This document shows positions 43,942-52,436 of a stretch of DNA of 55,833 nucleotides, in pieces. Numbering within the stretch: position 1 is the first letter of the stretch; every line of letters begins with the position of its first letter. The DNA is from an uncultured Clostridia bacterium (GTDB lineage Bacteria; Bacillota; Clostridia; Christensenellales; Aristaeellaceae), in the NCBI GenBank assembly GCA_946407745.1, contig CAMJPQ010000015.1:1-55833 (forward strand). The letters run 5' to 3'. The notes under the pieces were generated by a model, which saw nothing but the letters and a program-made list of their open reading frames with translations, was not told where the DNA came from and did no database searches. Made by a program: the position numbers and the translations under genes.

Positions 43942-44436
43942 ATGAAAGCAAACAAAGGTTCACTTTTGTACTATGGCGTGCTGGCGGTGCTCGGCGTACT
44001 GCTGATTGTGGGCCAGCAGCTGTTCAAGGATATCATGTATGTGCTGGTGGGCATTGCCCTCATCGGCGCGGGCCTGTCCTCACTGCTGGCCTGGTGGAAG
44101 CTGCGCTCCTTCAGAATTGAGGCGAGCGCGCGCCTGGTCATTGCCGTGGCGTGCGTGGGGCTTGGCATATGGATACTGACGCATCCCGGCACGTTTGACA
44201 CGGTGGTGAATGTCGTCATCGGCGCGGTGCTGATCCTGTCGGGCCTGCAGTGGTTCCTGACCGGCTGGCGCCTGGGCAGGAGGCCCCTTTTGATGATACT
44301 GGGCGTCATCGCCGTGGCGGCCGGATTTGTGATCGCCTGCAACAACGCGGCCACGACCTGGCTGATCTGGGCGGAGGGCATCGGCCTGATTTACACCGCC
44401 GTGACCGGCTTCCTCGCGGAGAACAGGTACCGCTGA
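43942..44436 (+). CDS. DUF308 (HdeD-like) membrane protein
   Basis: HdeD-like proteins are small six-helix membrane proteins linked to acid resistance in enterobacteria; in Firmicutes the role is unknown. The 164-residue product has six hydrophobic segments arranged as three repeated two-helix units, each with a VxGxxLIxxGL-type core (VLVGIALIGAGL, VVIGAVLILSGL). The ATG follows AGGAG. It lies 15 bases before the transglutaminase gene. Confidence 0.85.
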   Translation: MKANKGSLLYYGVLAVLGVLLIVGQQLFKDIMYVLVGIALIGAGLSSLLAWWKLRSFRIEASARLVIAVACVGLGIWILTHPGTFDTVVNVVIGAVLILSGLQWFLTGWRLGRRPLLMILGVIAVAAGFVIACNNAATTWLIWAEGIGLIYTAVTGFLAENRYR

Positions 44437-44451
44437 CCCGCGCGCTGACCT

Positions 44452-46725
44452 ATGCGTAACGCCTTGAAGAGCGCAGCGGTGTCTTTCGGGCTCAGCTGCA
44501 TGTACACATTTGGCCTGCTGCTGCCGCTGCTGGGCGTTTTCGGCCTGCTTGCCCATTGGGCGCAGGCCCTTTTGATTGCGCTGGCAGTCTGCCTGCCTGC
44601 GGCGGCAGCCACTGTGGGGCGCTATACAAAATGGGGCTTTTTCGCGCTGCTGGCGCTGCTGACAGGGCTGTGGCTTGCGCGCCTGGGCGGCGTGCAGGTG
44701 CTGCAGGAGGCGGGCCGGGCGCTGCTGCTGCAGGTAAGCGGCATGGACGGGGCGACCGCGCTCATCTGGCGGAGATTCGTGCCGCTGGTCAGCGTGCTGG
44801 CGGGGCTGCTGGGCAGCCTGGTCGGGCACAAAAGGCTGACGGTATTTGGATCGGCGCTGCTGCTGCAGGTACTGCTGCTGCTGTGGCTGACCGCCCGGGA
44901 GGAATGCTACTGGCTTTGCGCGCCAGCAGTAGCCGCTTTGCTGGCCATGGGTGTTGTGACCTCCAGGGCGGGACTGCGCCTGCGGCGTGTGCTGCCGGCT
45001 GTACTGGCGGTGACCTGCCTGGCCTTTGCCGTGGTGCCGCCCTCCGGTGTGATGGTTGAGCCGCTGAACGAATTTGCGCAGCGCGTGCGGCAGCGCATAC
45101 TGGATCAGTTCTTTTTCACGGCGCCGCGCACGGTGTTTTCACTGGCAAACGAGGGCTACTATCCACAAGGCGCGGGGCAGCTGGGTGGGGCAGCCACCCC
45201 CTCCGGCCACCCGGTGATGACGGTCCGCACACCCCGTGCCGCCTACCTGCGCGGGACGGTGAAAAACACCTATACCGGCCGCGCCTGGGTGGATACCACG
45301 CAGGTCACCCGGCGGCAATGGTCCTCTCTGCGGTGGAGGGAGGACAGGCAGCGGCTGTTTGACGAGCGCCTTCCGCTTGCGCAGAATAGCCTGATGCTGG
45401 AACAGCGCGTCAGCGTGACGATGGCGGCCGAGAACGTATCCACCCTGTTCCTGCCGCAGCGGGTGCGCTCGCTGTCTGTCAGCGGAGACATGGTGCCCTA
45501 CTTCAACCAGGCGACGGAGGTGTTCATCCCGCGCAACCAGCAGGAGGGCGACACCTATACCGTGAGCGCCGCGCTGCCGCTTGCGGGGGACGCCGGGCTG
45601 GAAAACCTGATTGCCGAGTGTGCCAGGCAGGAGGACAGCGTCTACGAGACGATCCGCAGAGATTTCACCGCGCTGCCGGACCATATGCAGAGCCAGCTGT
45701 TCGACCTGGCCAGGGCGGCCGCGGGTGAGGCGCGAACCCCTTACCAGGCGGCGGACAGCCTGCGCAGGTGGCTGCAGGAGAACTGTGCCTATACGCTGGA
45801 TGCCCCCGCGCAGCCGGAGACACAGGACTTTGTTGCCACCTTCCTCCTCTCCACGAGGAAGGGGTACTGCACCCATTTCGCTTCCGCCATGACCGTGCTG
45901 TGCCGGATGCTCGGCCTGCCCGCCCGGTATGTGGAGGGCTACCTTGCCGAGCCGGTCGGTGGGGTGGCCGAGGTGACCGGCCTGAACGGGCATGCCTGGA
46001 CGGAGGTTTATTTCAGCGGGTTTGGCTGGCTGACCTTCGACGCCACGCCTGCGGACAGGAACGGCGGCGATGATTCGCAATCGGCAGGGCAGAGCACGGC
46101 GCCGCCGTCACCGAGCCCGTCGCCTTCTCCTTCACCCAGTCCTTCGCCGTCACCGAGCCCATCCCCTTCGCCCTCGCCGCGGCCGACAGAGGGCGAACAG
46201 CAGGCGCCCGCCGGGCAGGAGAGCACGCCCACGCCATCGCCGCAGCGCCGCACCCCGGAGAGCGTACCGACCCCTGAGACAGGCAGCCAGAGGGAGCCGC
46301 CTGAACAAACCGCCGCGCCGCTGCTGTGGTGGCTGCTGCTCGCATTGCTGCTGTTGCTGCTGGCGCTTTGGATATACCTGTCCCAGCCGGAACAGCGGGC
46401 AAAGCGTGCCAAAGGAGAGACCGCCCGCTGGCAGGTGTGGACAGCGGCGCTGCTCAGGGCGGCCCGCCTGCGGCATTGTGAGCGCGAGAGCAGCGAGACG
46501 CTGACAGACTGGGCAGCGCGGGTGGATACCAGCGGTACCTTCCCTGTGCCGCTGGCCCCTGCGGCCCGCCAGCTTTCACAGATTCATTACGGAGGAAGGT
46601 CACCGTCCGCGCAGGACGCGGAGAGAATGCGGAAAATATGGCTTGACCTCGTACCGGCGCTGCCCCGGCACAGCCGGTGGAAGCTGCGGCTGTCCTTCCT
46701 GTGCATGCGAAAGCCGGAATACTAA
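44452..46725 (+). CDS. TgpA-like membrane transglutaminase
   Basis: These proteins combine an N-terminal helix bundle, an extracytoplasmic transglutaminase-like domain and a C-terminal anchor. The 757 residues show six or so helices (about 15-205) and a long external region. A complete Cys-His-Asp triad follows: GYCTHFASAMTVLC (Cys near 475), LNGHAWTEVY (His near 514) and LTFDATP (Asp near 528). Next come a Pro-Ser repeat spacer (about 546-580), a helix (about 620-640) and a DUF4129-like cytoplasmic tail. No clear ribosome binding site precedes ATG 44452, suggesting coupling with DUF308. The MoxR ATPase and DUF58 genes that usually accompany TgpA are absent. Confidence 0.88.
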   Translation: MRNALKSAAVSFGLSCMYTFGLLLPLLGVFGLLAHWAQALLIALAVCLPAAAATVGRYTKWGFFALLALLTGLWLARLGGVQVLQEAGRALLLQVSGMDGATALIWRRFVPLVSVLAGLLGSLVGHKRLTVFGSALLLQVLLLLWLTAREECYWLCAPAVAALLAMGVVTSRAGLRLRRVLPAVLAVTCLAFAVVPPSGVMVEPLNEFAQRVRQRILDQFFFTAPRTVFSLANEGYYPQGAGQLGGAATPSGHPVMTVRTPRAAYLRGTVKNTYTGRAWVDTTQVTRRQWSSLRWREDRQRLFDERLPLAQNSLMLEQRVSVTMAAENVSTLFLPQRVRSLSVSGDMVPYFNQATEVFIPRNQQEGDTYTVSAALPLAGDAGLENLIAECARQEDSVYETIRRDFTALPDHMQSQLFDLARAAAGEARTPYQAADSLRRWLQENCAYTLDAPAQPETQDFVATFLLSTRKGYCTHFASAMTVLCRMLGLPARYVEGYLAEPVGGVAEVTGLNGHAWTEVYFSGFGWLTFDATPADRNGGDDSQSAGQSTAPPSPSPSPSPSPSPSPSPSPSPSPSPRPTEGEQQAPAGQESTPTPSPQRRTPESVPTPETGSQREPPEQTAAPLLWWLLLALLLLLLALWIYLSQPEQRAKRAKGETARWQVWTAALLRAARLRHCERESSETLTDWAARVDTSGTFPVPLAPAARQLSQIHYGGRSPSAQDAERMRKIWLDLVPALPRHSRWKLRLSFLCMRKPEY
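46103..46175 (+). repeat. Pro-Ser dipeptide-coding tandem repeat
   Basis: About a dozen (CCN-TCN/AGC) units inside the transglutaminase gene encode PSPSPS..., a rigid wall-spanning spacer between the enzyme domain and the C-terminal membrane helix. Such tracts can vary in length by slippage. Confidence 0.85.
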
Positions 46726-46731
46726 GATTTT

Positions 46732-46756
46732 AGCTTATAGCTGCCGAAGCAATAAA
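46732..46756. repeat. 25-bp intergenic repeat, copy B
   Basis: Same element as 21784-21808, with two differences in 25 bases. It lies between the transglutaminase stop codon and the terminator of pyrR. Confidence 0.6.
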
Positions 46757-46769
46757 CAACCGCACAAAA

Positions 46770-46799
46770 ACGGGGCTCTCCGCAAATGGAGAGCCCCGT
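46770..46799. terminator. Bidirectional terminator between the transglutaminase gene and pyrR
   Basis: A perfect 12-bp stem ACGGGGCTCTCC / GGAGAGCCCCGT with a 6-base loop. The minus-strand tail is TTTTGTG (for pyrR); the plus-strand tail CATTTGT is weaker. Confidence 0.88.
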
Positions 46800-46810
46800 C
46801 ATTTGTACAA

Positions 46811-47353
46811 TCACAGCCCGTACAGCAGCACGCAGTTTTCGCCGTCGATCTCGCGCACATGCACTGCCACGCGCTCACTGCGGGAGGTCGGTATGTTTTT
46901 TCCGATAAAATCGGGCCGGATGGGCAGCTCGCGGTGGCCGCGGTCGATGAGCACCGCCAGGCGGATCGCGCCGGCGCGGCCCTGCCGCAGCACGGCCTCC
47001 ATGGCGGCACGGGCGGTGCGCCCGGTAAAGATTACGTCGTCCACCAGCACCACAGTGCGGCCCTTCACCGGCAGGGGCAGGCTCACGGAGGAGGCCTGCG
47101 GCAGGTCGGTCAGCTCGGTCAGGTCGTCGCGGTAGAGTGAAATATCCACCTCACCCACAGGCACCTGAATGCCCTCAAAGCGGGCGATGATCTCCGCCAG
47201 GCGCCGGGCTAGGGGTACGCCCCTGCGGCGGATGCCCACCAGCGTCAGGTTCGCCGTGTCGCCCTGCTCCATCACCTCGTGGGCGATGCGGGTCAGGGTG
47301 CGCTGCATGGTCGCCTCGTCCATCAGGCGGGATTTCAGCGCTGCGCCGGCCAT
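46811..47353 (-). CDS. pyrR: Bifunctional pyrimidine regulatory protein PyrR / uracil phosphoribosyltransferase
   Basis: PyrR binds pyr mRNA leaders in a UMP-dependent way and also makes UMP from uracil and PRPP. The 180-residue protein has the PRPP loop VVLVDDVIFTGRTARAAM, GEVDISLYRDDLTEL and the family signature DRGHRELPIRPDFIGKNIPTS. ATG 47353 has no good ribosome binding site but lies 3 bases after the uraA stop codon, so translation is probably coupled. The order uraA-pyrR is the reverse of B. subtilis pyrR-pyrP. Confidence 0.95.
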   Translation of the reverse strand: MAGAALKSRLMDEATMQRTLTRIAHEVMEQGDTANLTLVGIRRRGVPLARRLAEIIARFEGIQVPVGEVDISLYRDDLTELTDLPQASSVSLPLPVKGRTVVLVDDVIFTGRTARAAMEAVLRQGRAGAIRLAVLIDRGHRELPIRPDFIGKNIPTSRSERVAVHVREIDGENCVLLYGL

Positions 47354-47356
47354 GGC

Positions 47357-48709
47357 TCAGTTCTTTTCGGCGCGGCGGTTGAACACCACATTGACGATGA
47401 TGCCCAGGATCAGGGCGGTCGCGATGGAGGAGATCTCAATCGCGCCCAGCTTCAGGGTCAGTCCGCCGATGCCGCACACCAGAATGGACGCCACCACAAA
47501 CAGGTTGCGGTTGTCTCCCAGGTCTACCGGCTGGAGCATCTTCAGGCCGCTGACAGCGATGAAGCCATACAGCGCGATGCACACACCGCCGGTGATGCAG
47601 GAGGGAATGGAGTTCACAAACGCGGTGAAGGGGCCGAAGAAGGACAGCACAATGCAGTAGATGGCAGCAATGGCGATGGTGGACACGGAGGCGTTGCCGG
47701 TGATGGCCACGCAGCCCACGCTCTCACCGTAGGTGGTGTTGGGGCAGCCGCCGAAGAAGGAACCGACGATGGAGCCCACGCCGTCGCCGATCAGGGTCCT
47801 GTCCAGACCGGGATCGGTGATCAGGTCGCGCTCAATGATGGAAGAGAGGTTCTTGTGGTCGGCGATGTGCTCGGCCAGGGTGACGAAGGCCACAGGGGCA
47901 AAGAGCATGAACAGGTTGATGACATCGGAGAAGCCGGCGACCCTGTTGACCTGCGCGCCGGTCTCGGCGATGGCCTGGTCATAGGCGCCGAACATGCCGG
48001 CGAAGATGAAGCGGGGCACCTCGATGATCTTAATGTTGTCGAAGGCGGAAAGGTTGATCACCTTCAGCGCCTCGATGCCGGCGGCGTTGCCGATCAGGGT
48101 GAGAATCAGGCCCACCGCGTAGGCGGCGAGGATACCGATGATGAAGGGCACCATGCGGATGCTCTTGTTACCCCGCACAGAGGCCCACACGGTGACCAGG
48201 AAGGCAAACAGGCCGAGGCAGATGTGCACCAGGCTGTAGTACTCCATGCCGCCGTTGGTGTTCTGCAGGTTGGTCACGGCGCTGCCGCACAGGCTCAGGC
48301 CGATGAGGGCAACGGTGGGGCCGATGACCACGGGCGGCAGGAGCTTGTTGACCCAGCCGGAGCCGGTGGCCTTGATGATCAGGGCAATGATGACATACAC
48401 CAGGCCGGCAAACACCGCGCCCAGGAAGATGCCCAGGAAGCCGAAGCTGACCGCGCCGGCCAGAGGGGCGATGAAGGCAAAGGAGGAGCCGAGGAACACC
48501 GGGCTCTTTTTGCGGGTGGCCAGCAGGTAGAACAGTGTGCCGAAGCCGGCGCCGCACAGGGCGGCAGGCTGCGAGAGATACAGACCGGTGGAATCAGCCA
48601 GCAGGGGCACCAGCAGTGTCGCGGCCATGATGGCCAGCAGCTGCTGCAGGGCGTACACCAGGTTCTTTTGCAGCGGCGGTTTGTCACTGACGTTGTAAAC
48701 GAGCTTCAT
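47357..48709 (-). CDS. uraA: Uracil permease (nucleobase:cation symporter 2)
   Basis: Imports uracil with protons. The 450-residue NCS2 protein has about fourteen helices. Family motifs include NTTYGESVGCVAITGNASV and FAGMFGAYDQAI, and TLAEHIADHK carries the substrate-binding Glu/His-type helix. ATG 48709 has AGGAGG 10 bases upstream. It is transcribed with pyrR behind a leader that contains a terminator and a mutually exclusive antiterminator, so uracil uptake is likely controlled by pyrimidine supply. Confidence 0.95.
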   Translation of the reverse strand: MKLVYNVSDKPPLQKNLVYALQQLLAIMAATLLVPLLADSTGLYLSQPAALCGAGFGTLFYLLATRKKSPVFLGSSFAFIAPLAGAVSFGFLGIFLGAVFAGLVYVIIALIIKATGSGWVNKLLPPVVIGPTVALIGLSLCGSAVTNLQNTNGGMEYYSLVHICLGLFAFLVTVWASVRGNKSIRMVPFIIGILAAYAVGLILTLIGNAAGIEALKVINLSAFDNIKIIEVPRFIFAGMFGAYDQAIAETGAQVNRVAGFSDVINLFMLFAPVAFVTLAEHIADHKNLSSIIERDLITDPGLDRTLIGDGVGSIVGSFFGGCPNTTYGESVGCVAITGNASVSTIAIAAIYCIVLSFFGPFTAFVNSIPSCITGGVCIALYGFIAVSGLKMLQPVDLGDNRNLFVVASILVCGIGGLTLKLGAIEISSIATALILGIIVNVVFNRRAEKN

Positions 48710-48766
48710 GCGAGAGTATCCTCCTTCTCTCTGCCGCCGCAGGGGCGGCGCTCAGCTGCGGGCAGG

Positions 48767-48840
48767 AAAAAGCCCGCCGTACAGGATACGGCGGACAGAC
48801 GCACACAAAGCAGCGGTCACATCTTGCCGGTATCCCGTAC
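48767..48840 (-). promoter_or_regulatory. Transcription attenuator in the uraA-pyrR leader
   Basis: A terminator (minus stem CCGCCGTA / TACGGCGG at 48794-48774, then GCTTTTT) lies about 60 bases before uraA. An upstream segment, minus GTACGGGATACCGG (48840-48827), can pair instead with CCGTATCCTGTAC (48791-48779) in the terminator, forming an antiterminator. The arrangement fits pyr attenuation, but I do not find the canonical PyrR-binding loop sequence. Confidence 0.75.
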
Positions 48841-48864
48841 CGTCTTAAAGATTTACCGTGAGGA

Positions 48865-48893
48865 ATCGTAGCACAAAGGCGGCCCCTTGTCAA
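48865..48893 (-). promoter_or_regulatory. uraA-pyrR promoter
   Basis: On the minus strand TTGACA (48893-48888) and TACGAT (48870-48865), 17-base spacer; leader of about 150 bases. Confidence 0.8.
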
Positions 48894-48960
48894 GAAACAT
48901 CTGCTTGCCGAACAGGACGGAGCGGTGCTGCGCTATACTGCGCCCCCGTTGCCGGACAGC

Positions 48961-48983
48961 AAAAAGGGAGCCCTGCGGCTCCC
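48961..48983 (-). terminator. htpG terminator
   Basis: Minus-strand GGGAGCC / GGCTCCC stem with a 4-base loop, followed by TTTTTGCTG, 30 bases after the htpG stop codon. Confidence 0.88.
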
Positions 48984-49013
48984 TCAAAATCATTGATGCG
49001 AAGGGAACAGAGA

Positions 49014-50897
49014 TCAGATTGCCATGCCCACCAGCGTGGCAGAGCGCGCAAGGAACTTCGTAAGCTCCTCGCCCTCCAGGGGACGCGCGGCCATGCGGGC
49101 CAGGTCCCAGACCTGCTCGCACAGCAGCTTCGTGTTTTCCTCCTCTGCGTCGCGGCCGGCCAGCTTCTGAATGGTTTGGTTGCGGCGGTTGAGCACCAGG
49201 GTGTATTCGTCTGGCATGTCCTTCATGCGGTAGACTTCACGCATGCGGCGCATCTGCTCGTCAGCGGTGACCATGGCCATCAGCTGCTCATCCGCCATGG
49301 CGGCCAGCGTGACCTTCAGGCTGTCCTGTCCCAGCGCCTTGCGGAACAGGGACTGCAGCTCCTCCTCATTGAGCTCCTTGCCCTCCTCGCTTTCCTCGGT
49401 CAGGCCGGATACATCCGCGTCCACGCGGGCAAAGGTCATCTCCTGCTTGCCCGGACCGTATTCCATAAAGGAGAGGAAGTTGGCGTCCAGCTCTTTGAAG
49501 TCCAGCACCGCCACATCGATTCCGCGGCTGGTGTACAGGGCCACCGAGGCGGCCTGGCGCTTGGGATCGTCGGTATAGTAGACCTTGTTCTGCGTCTTTT
49601 CGCCGTTTTTGTCCTTGTACTCCGCAAGGGTCTTATAGGTGCCGTCGGTCAGCTTGAACAGCAGCACCTCCTTGACCTGCTCGAAGAACTTTTCATCGGT
49701 CATGCAGCCGTACTTCACGAAGGGGCCGATGTCGTCCCAGTAGCTCTCATAGGCGGGGCGGTCGGTGTTCATCAGGCCGGTCAGCCGGTCGGCCACCTTC
49801 TTTGTGATGTGGCTGCTGATGCGCTTCACGTAGCCATCGTTCTGCAGGAAGGAACGGCTCACGTTGAGCGGGATGTCGGGGCAGTCGATCACGCCGCGCA
49901 GCAGCATCAGGAATTCGGGAATGATCTCCTTGATGTTGTCTGCCACGAAGACCTGGCCGGAGAAGAGCTTGATTTGCCCCTCGCGCACACCGAATTCCTC
50001 GCGCAGCTTCGGGAAGTACAGGATGCCCTTGAGGTTGAAGGGATAGTCCACATTCAGGTGGACCCAGAACAGGGGATCGTTGTAGTCGGAGAACATTTTG
50101 TGGTAGAAGGACTTGTAGTCCTCCTCCGTGCAGTCCGCCGGCTTGCGCAGCCACAGCGGATTGGTGTCGTTGATCTGCTCCGGCTTCGGCTCCTCGGTCA
50201 CCTTTTCCATCTTCTGGGAGCCGTCCTCGTTCTTCTCGCCCTCCACGGGCACCTCGCGCTCGGTGGGCTTCTGCTCCACGTCGAACAGCAGGATGGGGCT
50301 GGCCATGTAGGCGCAGTACCTTGTCAGCACCTCGCGGACGCGGAAGCGGTCGAGGAATTCCTTTTCCTCCTCACTGATGTGCAGCGTGATGGTGGTGCCG
50401 TGGGTCTGCCGGGTGCCCGCGCTCAGCTCAAAGCCCATGCCGTCCTCGGAAACCCAGTGCACTGCCTCGGCACCCTCCTGGCAGGAGAGGGTGTCAATCT
50501 CCACCTTGTCCGACACCATGAATACCGAGTAGAAGCCAAGGCCGAAGTGACCGATGATGTCGCCCTTGCCGTCTTCCTTGCCCTCAAACTGCTTCATGAA
50601 CTCCGCCGCCGAGGAGAAGGCCACCTGGTTGATATAGCGGCGCACCTCGTCCGCGGTCATGCCGATGCCCGTGTCGTCAATGCGCAGCTCGCCCCTGGGC
50701 TTGTCCACCGTGACGGTCACGGACATGGGCTCGTCCGTGCCGATGTGGGTCATCTTATACTTGGTGATGGCGTCGCAGCCGTTGGACACCACCTCTCGCA
50801 GGAAAATGTCCTTGTCGGAATACAGCCAGCGCTTGATGACCGGCATCATATTTTCGGCGTCGATGGATACGGCGCCCTTTTCCATTTCAATCGCCAT
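49014..50897 (-). CDS. htpG: Molecular chaperone HtpG (Hsp90)
   Basis: ATP-dependent Hsp90 chaperone. The 627-residue protein has the GHKL ATPase motifs: FLREVVSNGCDAI (Mg/ATP Glu-Asn helix region, here with Asn-Gly-Cys-Asp in place of the usual NAxDA), DTGIGM, and GHFGLGFYSVFMV. The middle domain and C-terminal dimerisation domain follow. An acidic/Lys linker (about 215-240, EKNEDGSQKMEKVTEEPKPE) separates the N and middle domains. ATG 50897 follows GGGAGG. A CIRCE element lies upstream of its promoter. Confidence 0.96.
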   Translation of the reverse strand: MAIEMEKGAVSIDAENMMPVIKRWLYSDKDIFLREVVSNGCDAITKYKMTHIGTDEPMSVTVTVDKPRGELRIDDTGIGMTADEVRRYINQVAFSSAAEFMKQFEGKEDGKGDIIGHFGLGFYSVFMVSDKVEIDTLSCQEGAEAVHWVSEDGMGFELSAGTRQTHGTTITLHISEEEKEFLDRFRVREVLTRYCAYMASPILLFDVEQKPTEREVPVEGEKNEDGSQKMEKVTEEPKPEQINDTNPLWLRKPADCTEEDYKSFYHKMFSDYNDPLFWVHLNVDYPFNLKGILYFPKLREEFGVREGQIKLFSGQVFVADNIKEIIPEFLMLLRGVIDCPDIPLNVSRSFLQNDGYVKRISSHITKKVADRLTGLMNTDRPAYESYWDDIGPFVKYGCMTDEKFFEQVKEVLLFKLTDGTYKTLAEYKDKNGEKTQNKVYYTDDPKRQAASVALYTSRGIDVAVLDFKELDANFLSFMEYGPGKQEMTFARVDADVSGLTEESEEGKELNEEELQSLFRKALGQDSLKVTLAAMADEQLMAMVTADEQMRRMREVYRMKDMPDEYTLVLNRRNQTIQKLAGRDAEEENTKLLCEQVWDLARMAARPLEGEELTKFLARSATLVGMAI

Positions 50898-50994
50898 GTA
50901 ATTGCTTCCTCCCGATTGCTGTTCTCTCGCTTCACCCGCCGATGCGTGCGGCAGGCAATGAGCTTATGAAAGCGGCCCTTTCGGCCGCACAGAG

Positions 50995-51023
50995 AGTATA
51001 ACACACCGGAGAGTGAAATGCAA
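50995..51023 (-). promoter_or_regulatory. htpG promoter
   Basis: On the minus strand TTGCAT (51023-51018) and TATACT (51000-50995), 17-base spacer. A GCGGCC-GAAA-GGGCCGC hairpin (50971-50988) sits at the start of the 5' untranslated region. Confidence 0.78.
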
Positions 51024-51030
51024 TACAAAA

Positions 51031-51057
51031 TTAGCACTCACCAAAGGAGAGTGCTAA
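51031..51057. promoter_or_regulatory. CIRCE element (HrcA operator)
   Basis: TTAGCACTC-N9-GAGTGCTAA is a perfect match to the 27-bp CIRCE consensus recognised by the heat-shock repressor HrcA. It lies 7 bases upstream of the -35 box of htpG; no plus-strand gene starts here, so htpG is the only reasonable target. Confidence 0.95.
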
Positions 51058-51098
51058 TAAACAATTCTGGGATTGCCGGGCCAGTGCGCCTGCGCGCG

Positions 51099-51713
51099 TC
51101 AGCCGACCACCCACAGCCCGGCCTGGCGAATCAGGCGGCGGTACTCGGGGTCTTCAAACTGCTGCGGGGTGTGGCCGGGGCAGAGGAAGACCACACGGCC
51201 CTTCCCCTTTTCCATGCACCAGCCTGCCGGCCAGTCGCGGCCGTCCATGGCGTAGCTCAGCAGCAGCGTGCGCGCCTCCTCCGTCAGGGCAAAGCTGTAG
51301 GGCTCCTCGTTCAGCGTGAAGGCGGATACTCCCTCTGTGATGGGATGCCCCGCCGCGGGGGTGAAGGTCAGCGGCCGCATCGCGGGGTGACTGAGGAAGC
51401 GGCCGCCAATCAGCCGCTCCAGGCTGGGCTGCAGCTGCAGGCTGATGCCGTTGTGGATCACCAGCAGTCCGCCACCGTCAGTCACATAGGCCTCCAGGAC
51501 TGCGGCGGCTTCCTCCGGAACAGGGTGAGTCCAGTCGTCCCAGTAGGAGATGACGCCGTCGTAGCAACGCAGGCTGCGCAGGTCAGCGGGGTCAAAGGTG
51601 AAGGTCAGCTGCGCGGCGCCTTCAAAAATCTGCCTGAGCTGCGCGTCCACGCCCGGCAGGGGATGGTAGGGCGCGGCCTCACGGGTGTTGCCGATTGTCA
51701 GAAAATTGATCAT
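51099..51713 (-). CDS. ThuA-like trehalose utilisation/glutamine amidotransferase-fold protein
   Basis: ThuA proteins have a class I glutamine-amidotransferase-like fold and are linked to sugar use; in Sinorhizobium ThuA acts on oxidised trehalose. The 204-residue product has the family segments YDGVISYWDD, GGGLLVIHNG, HPITEGVSAFTL and VVFLCPGHTPQQFEDPEYRRL. No catalytic Cys typical of amidotransferases is seen at the nucleophile elbow, as is normal for ThuA. ATG 51713 follows GAGGTAG, 9 bases after the SDR gene. It is the last gene of the sugar-nucleotide operon. Confidence 0.83.
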   Translation of the reverse strand: MINFLTIGNTREAAPYHPLPGVDAQLRQIFEGAAQLTFTFDPADLRSLRCYDGVISYWDDWTHPVPEEAAAVLEAYVTDGGGLLVIHNGISLQLQPSLERLIGGRFLSHPAMRPLTFTPAAGHPITEGVSAFTLNEEPYSFALTEEARTLLLSYAMDGRDWPAGWCMEKGKGRVVFLCPGHTPQQFEDPEYRRLIRQAGLWVVG

Positions 51714-51722
51714 TTCGCTACC

Positions 51723-52436
51723 TCAATACAGCTGGGTCTCTCCCCGGTAGTCCACAAACGGAGGACGCGGGGAGGCGGGAAGGGGTGTGTCCAGCACGGT
51801 GCGGAGTATGCCCTCCGCGCTCTGGGCCGGGGTGAGTTTCGCTGTGGTGTCCAGGTGGCCGCGCATGAAGGTGGCAACGTGTCCCGGGTGCATCTGGATC
51901 ACGCGCACGCCCTGGTCTCTCAGGGCGTTCTGTGTCAGGGCGCCCTGCATGTTGTTCGCTGCCTTGCTCATGCAGTAGGCAAACCAGCCTGTCCGCCAGC
52001 AGCTCTGGATGCTGCCGGCCTCCGAGGAGATGTTGACGATCAGCTTCTCCCCGCTTTGCGCGACCAGGCGGCACAGCGCGTTGGTCACCCGCAGGGCGCC
52101 GAGGGCGTTGACGTTGTACACCCTCAGCATCTCGTCAAAGTCCAGCTCGTCACCGATGGTTTTGGCCATATCGCCCAGTATGCCGGCGCAGTTGATCAGC
52201 AGGTCCAAAGAGGGCACGGCTGCCTCCACCGCCTGCCGCAGCGCGGCGACAGATGCGTCGCTGCCGATATTCAGGGGGAAGGTGAGCACCCGCCCGGGAA
52301 AGGCGGCGCGCAGATCCTTCAGGCCCGGTTCGTCCGCGTAGTGGCAGGCCAGCACAAGGTAATCCCTTTTCACAAGGGCTTCGGCCAGCGCCAGCCCAAG
52401 GCCGTGGTCGCAGCCGGTGACAAGAGCTGTCTTCAT
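51723..52436 (-). CDS. Short-chain dehydrogenase/reductase
   Basis: NAD(P)-dependent classical SDR of 237 residues. It has the cofactor loop TGCDHGLGLAL, the NCAG motif (about residue 84) and the Ser/YxxxK active site (SSEAGS... YCMSK). ATG 52436 overlaps the epimerase stop (ATGA) with CAGGAG upstream. The operon context suggests oxidation or reduction of a sugar or sugar acid; the substrate cannot be told. Confidence 0.88.
   Translation of the reverse strand: MKTALVTGCDHGLGLALAEALVKRDYLVLACHYADEPGLKDLRAAFPGRVLTFPLNIGSDASVAALRQAVEAAVPSLDLLINCAGILGDMAKTIGDELDFDEMLRVYNVNALGALRVTNALCRLVAQSGEKLIVNISSEAGSIQSCWRTGWFAYCMSKAANNMQGALTQNALRDQGVRVIQMHPGHVATFMRGHLDTTAKLTPAQSAEGILRTVLDTPLPASPRPPFVDYRGETQLY

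Noticed and set aside
46103-46175. Short regular repeats resembling a CRISPR array
   Set aside because: The units are 6 bases, in frame and encode Pro-Ser; there are no spacers.
48858-50969. A 703-codon open frame opposite htpG
   Set aside because: It is a mirror of the Hsp90 gene with Leu/His/Val-rich low-information sequence and no start signals.
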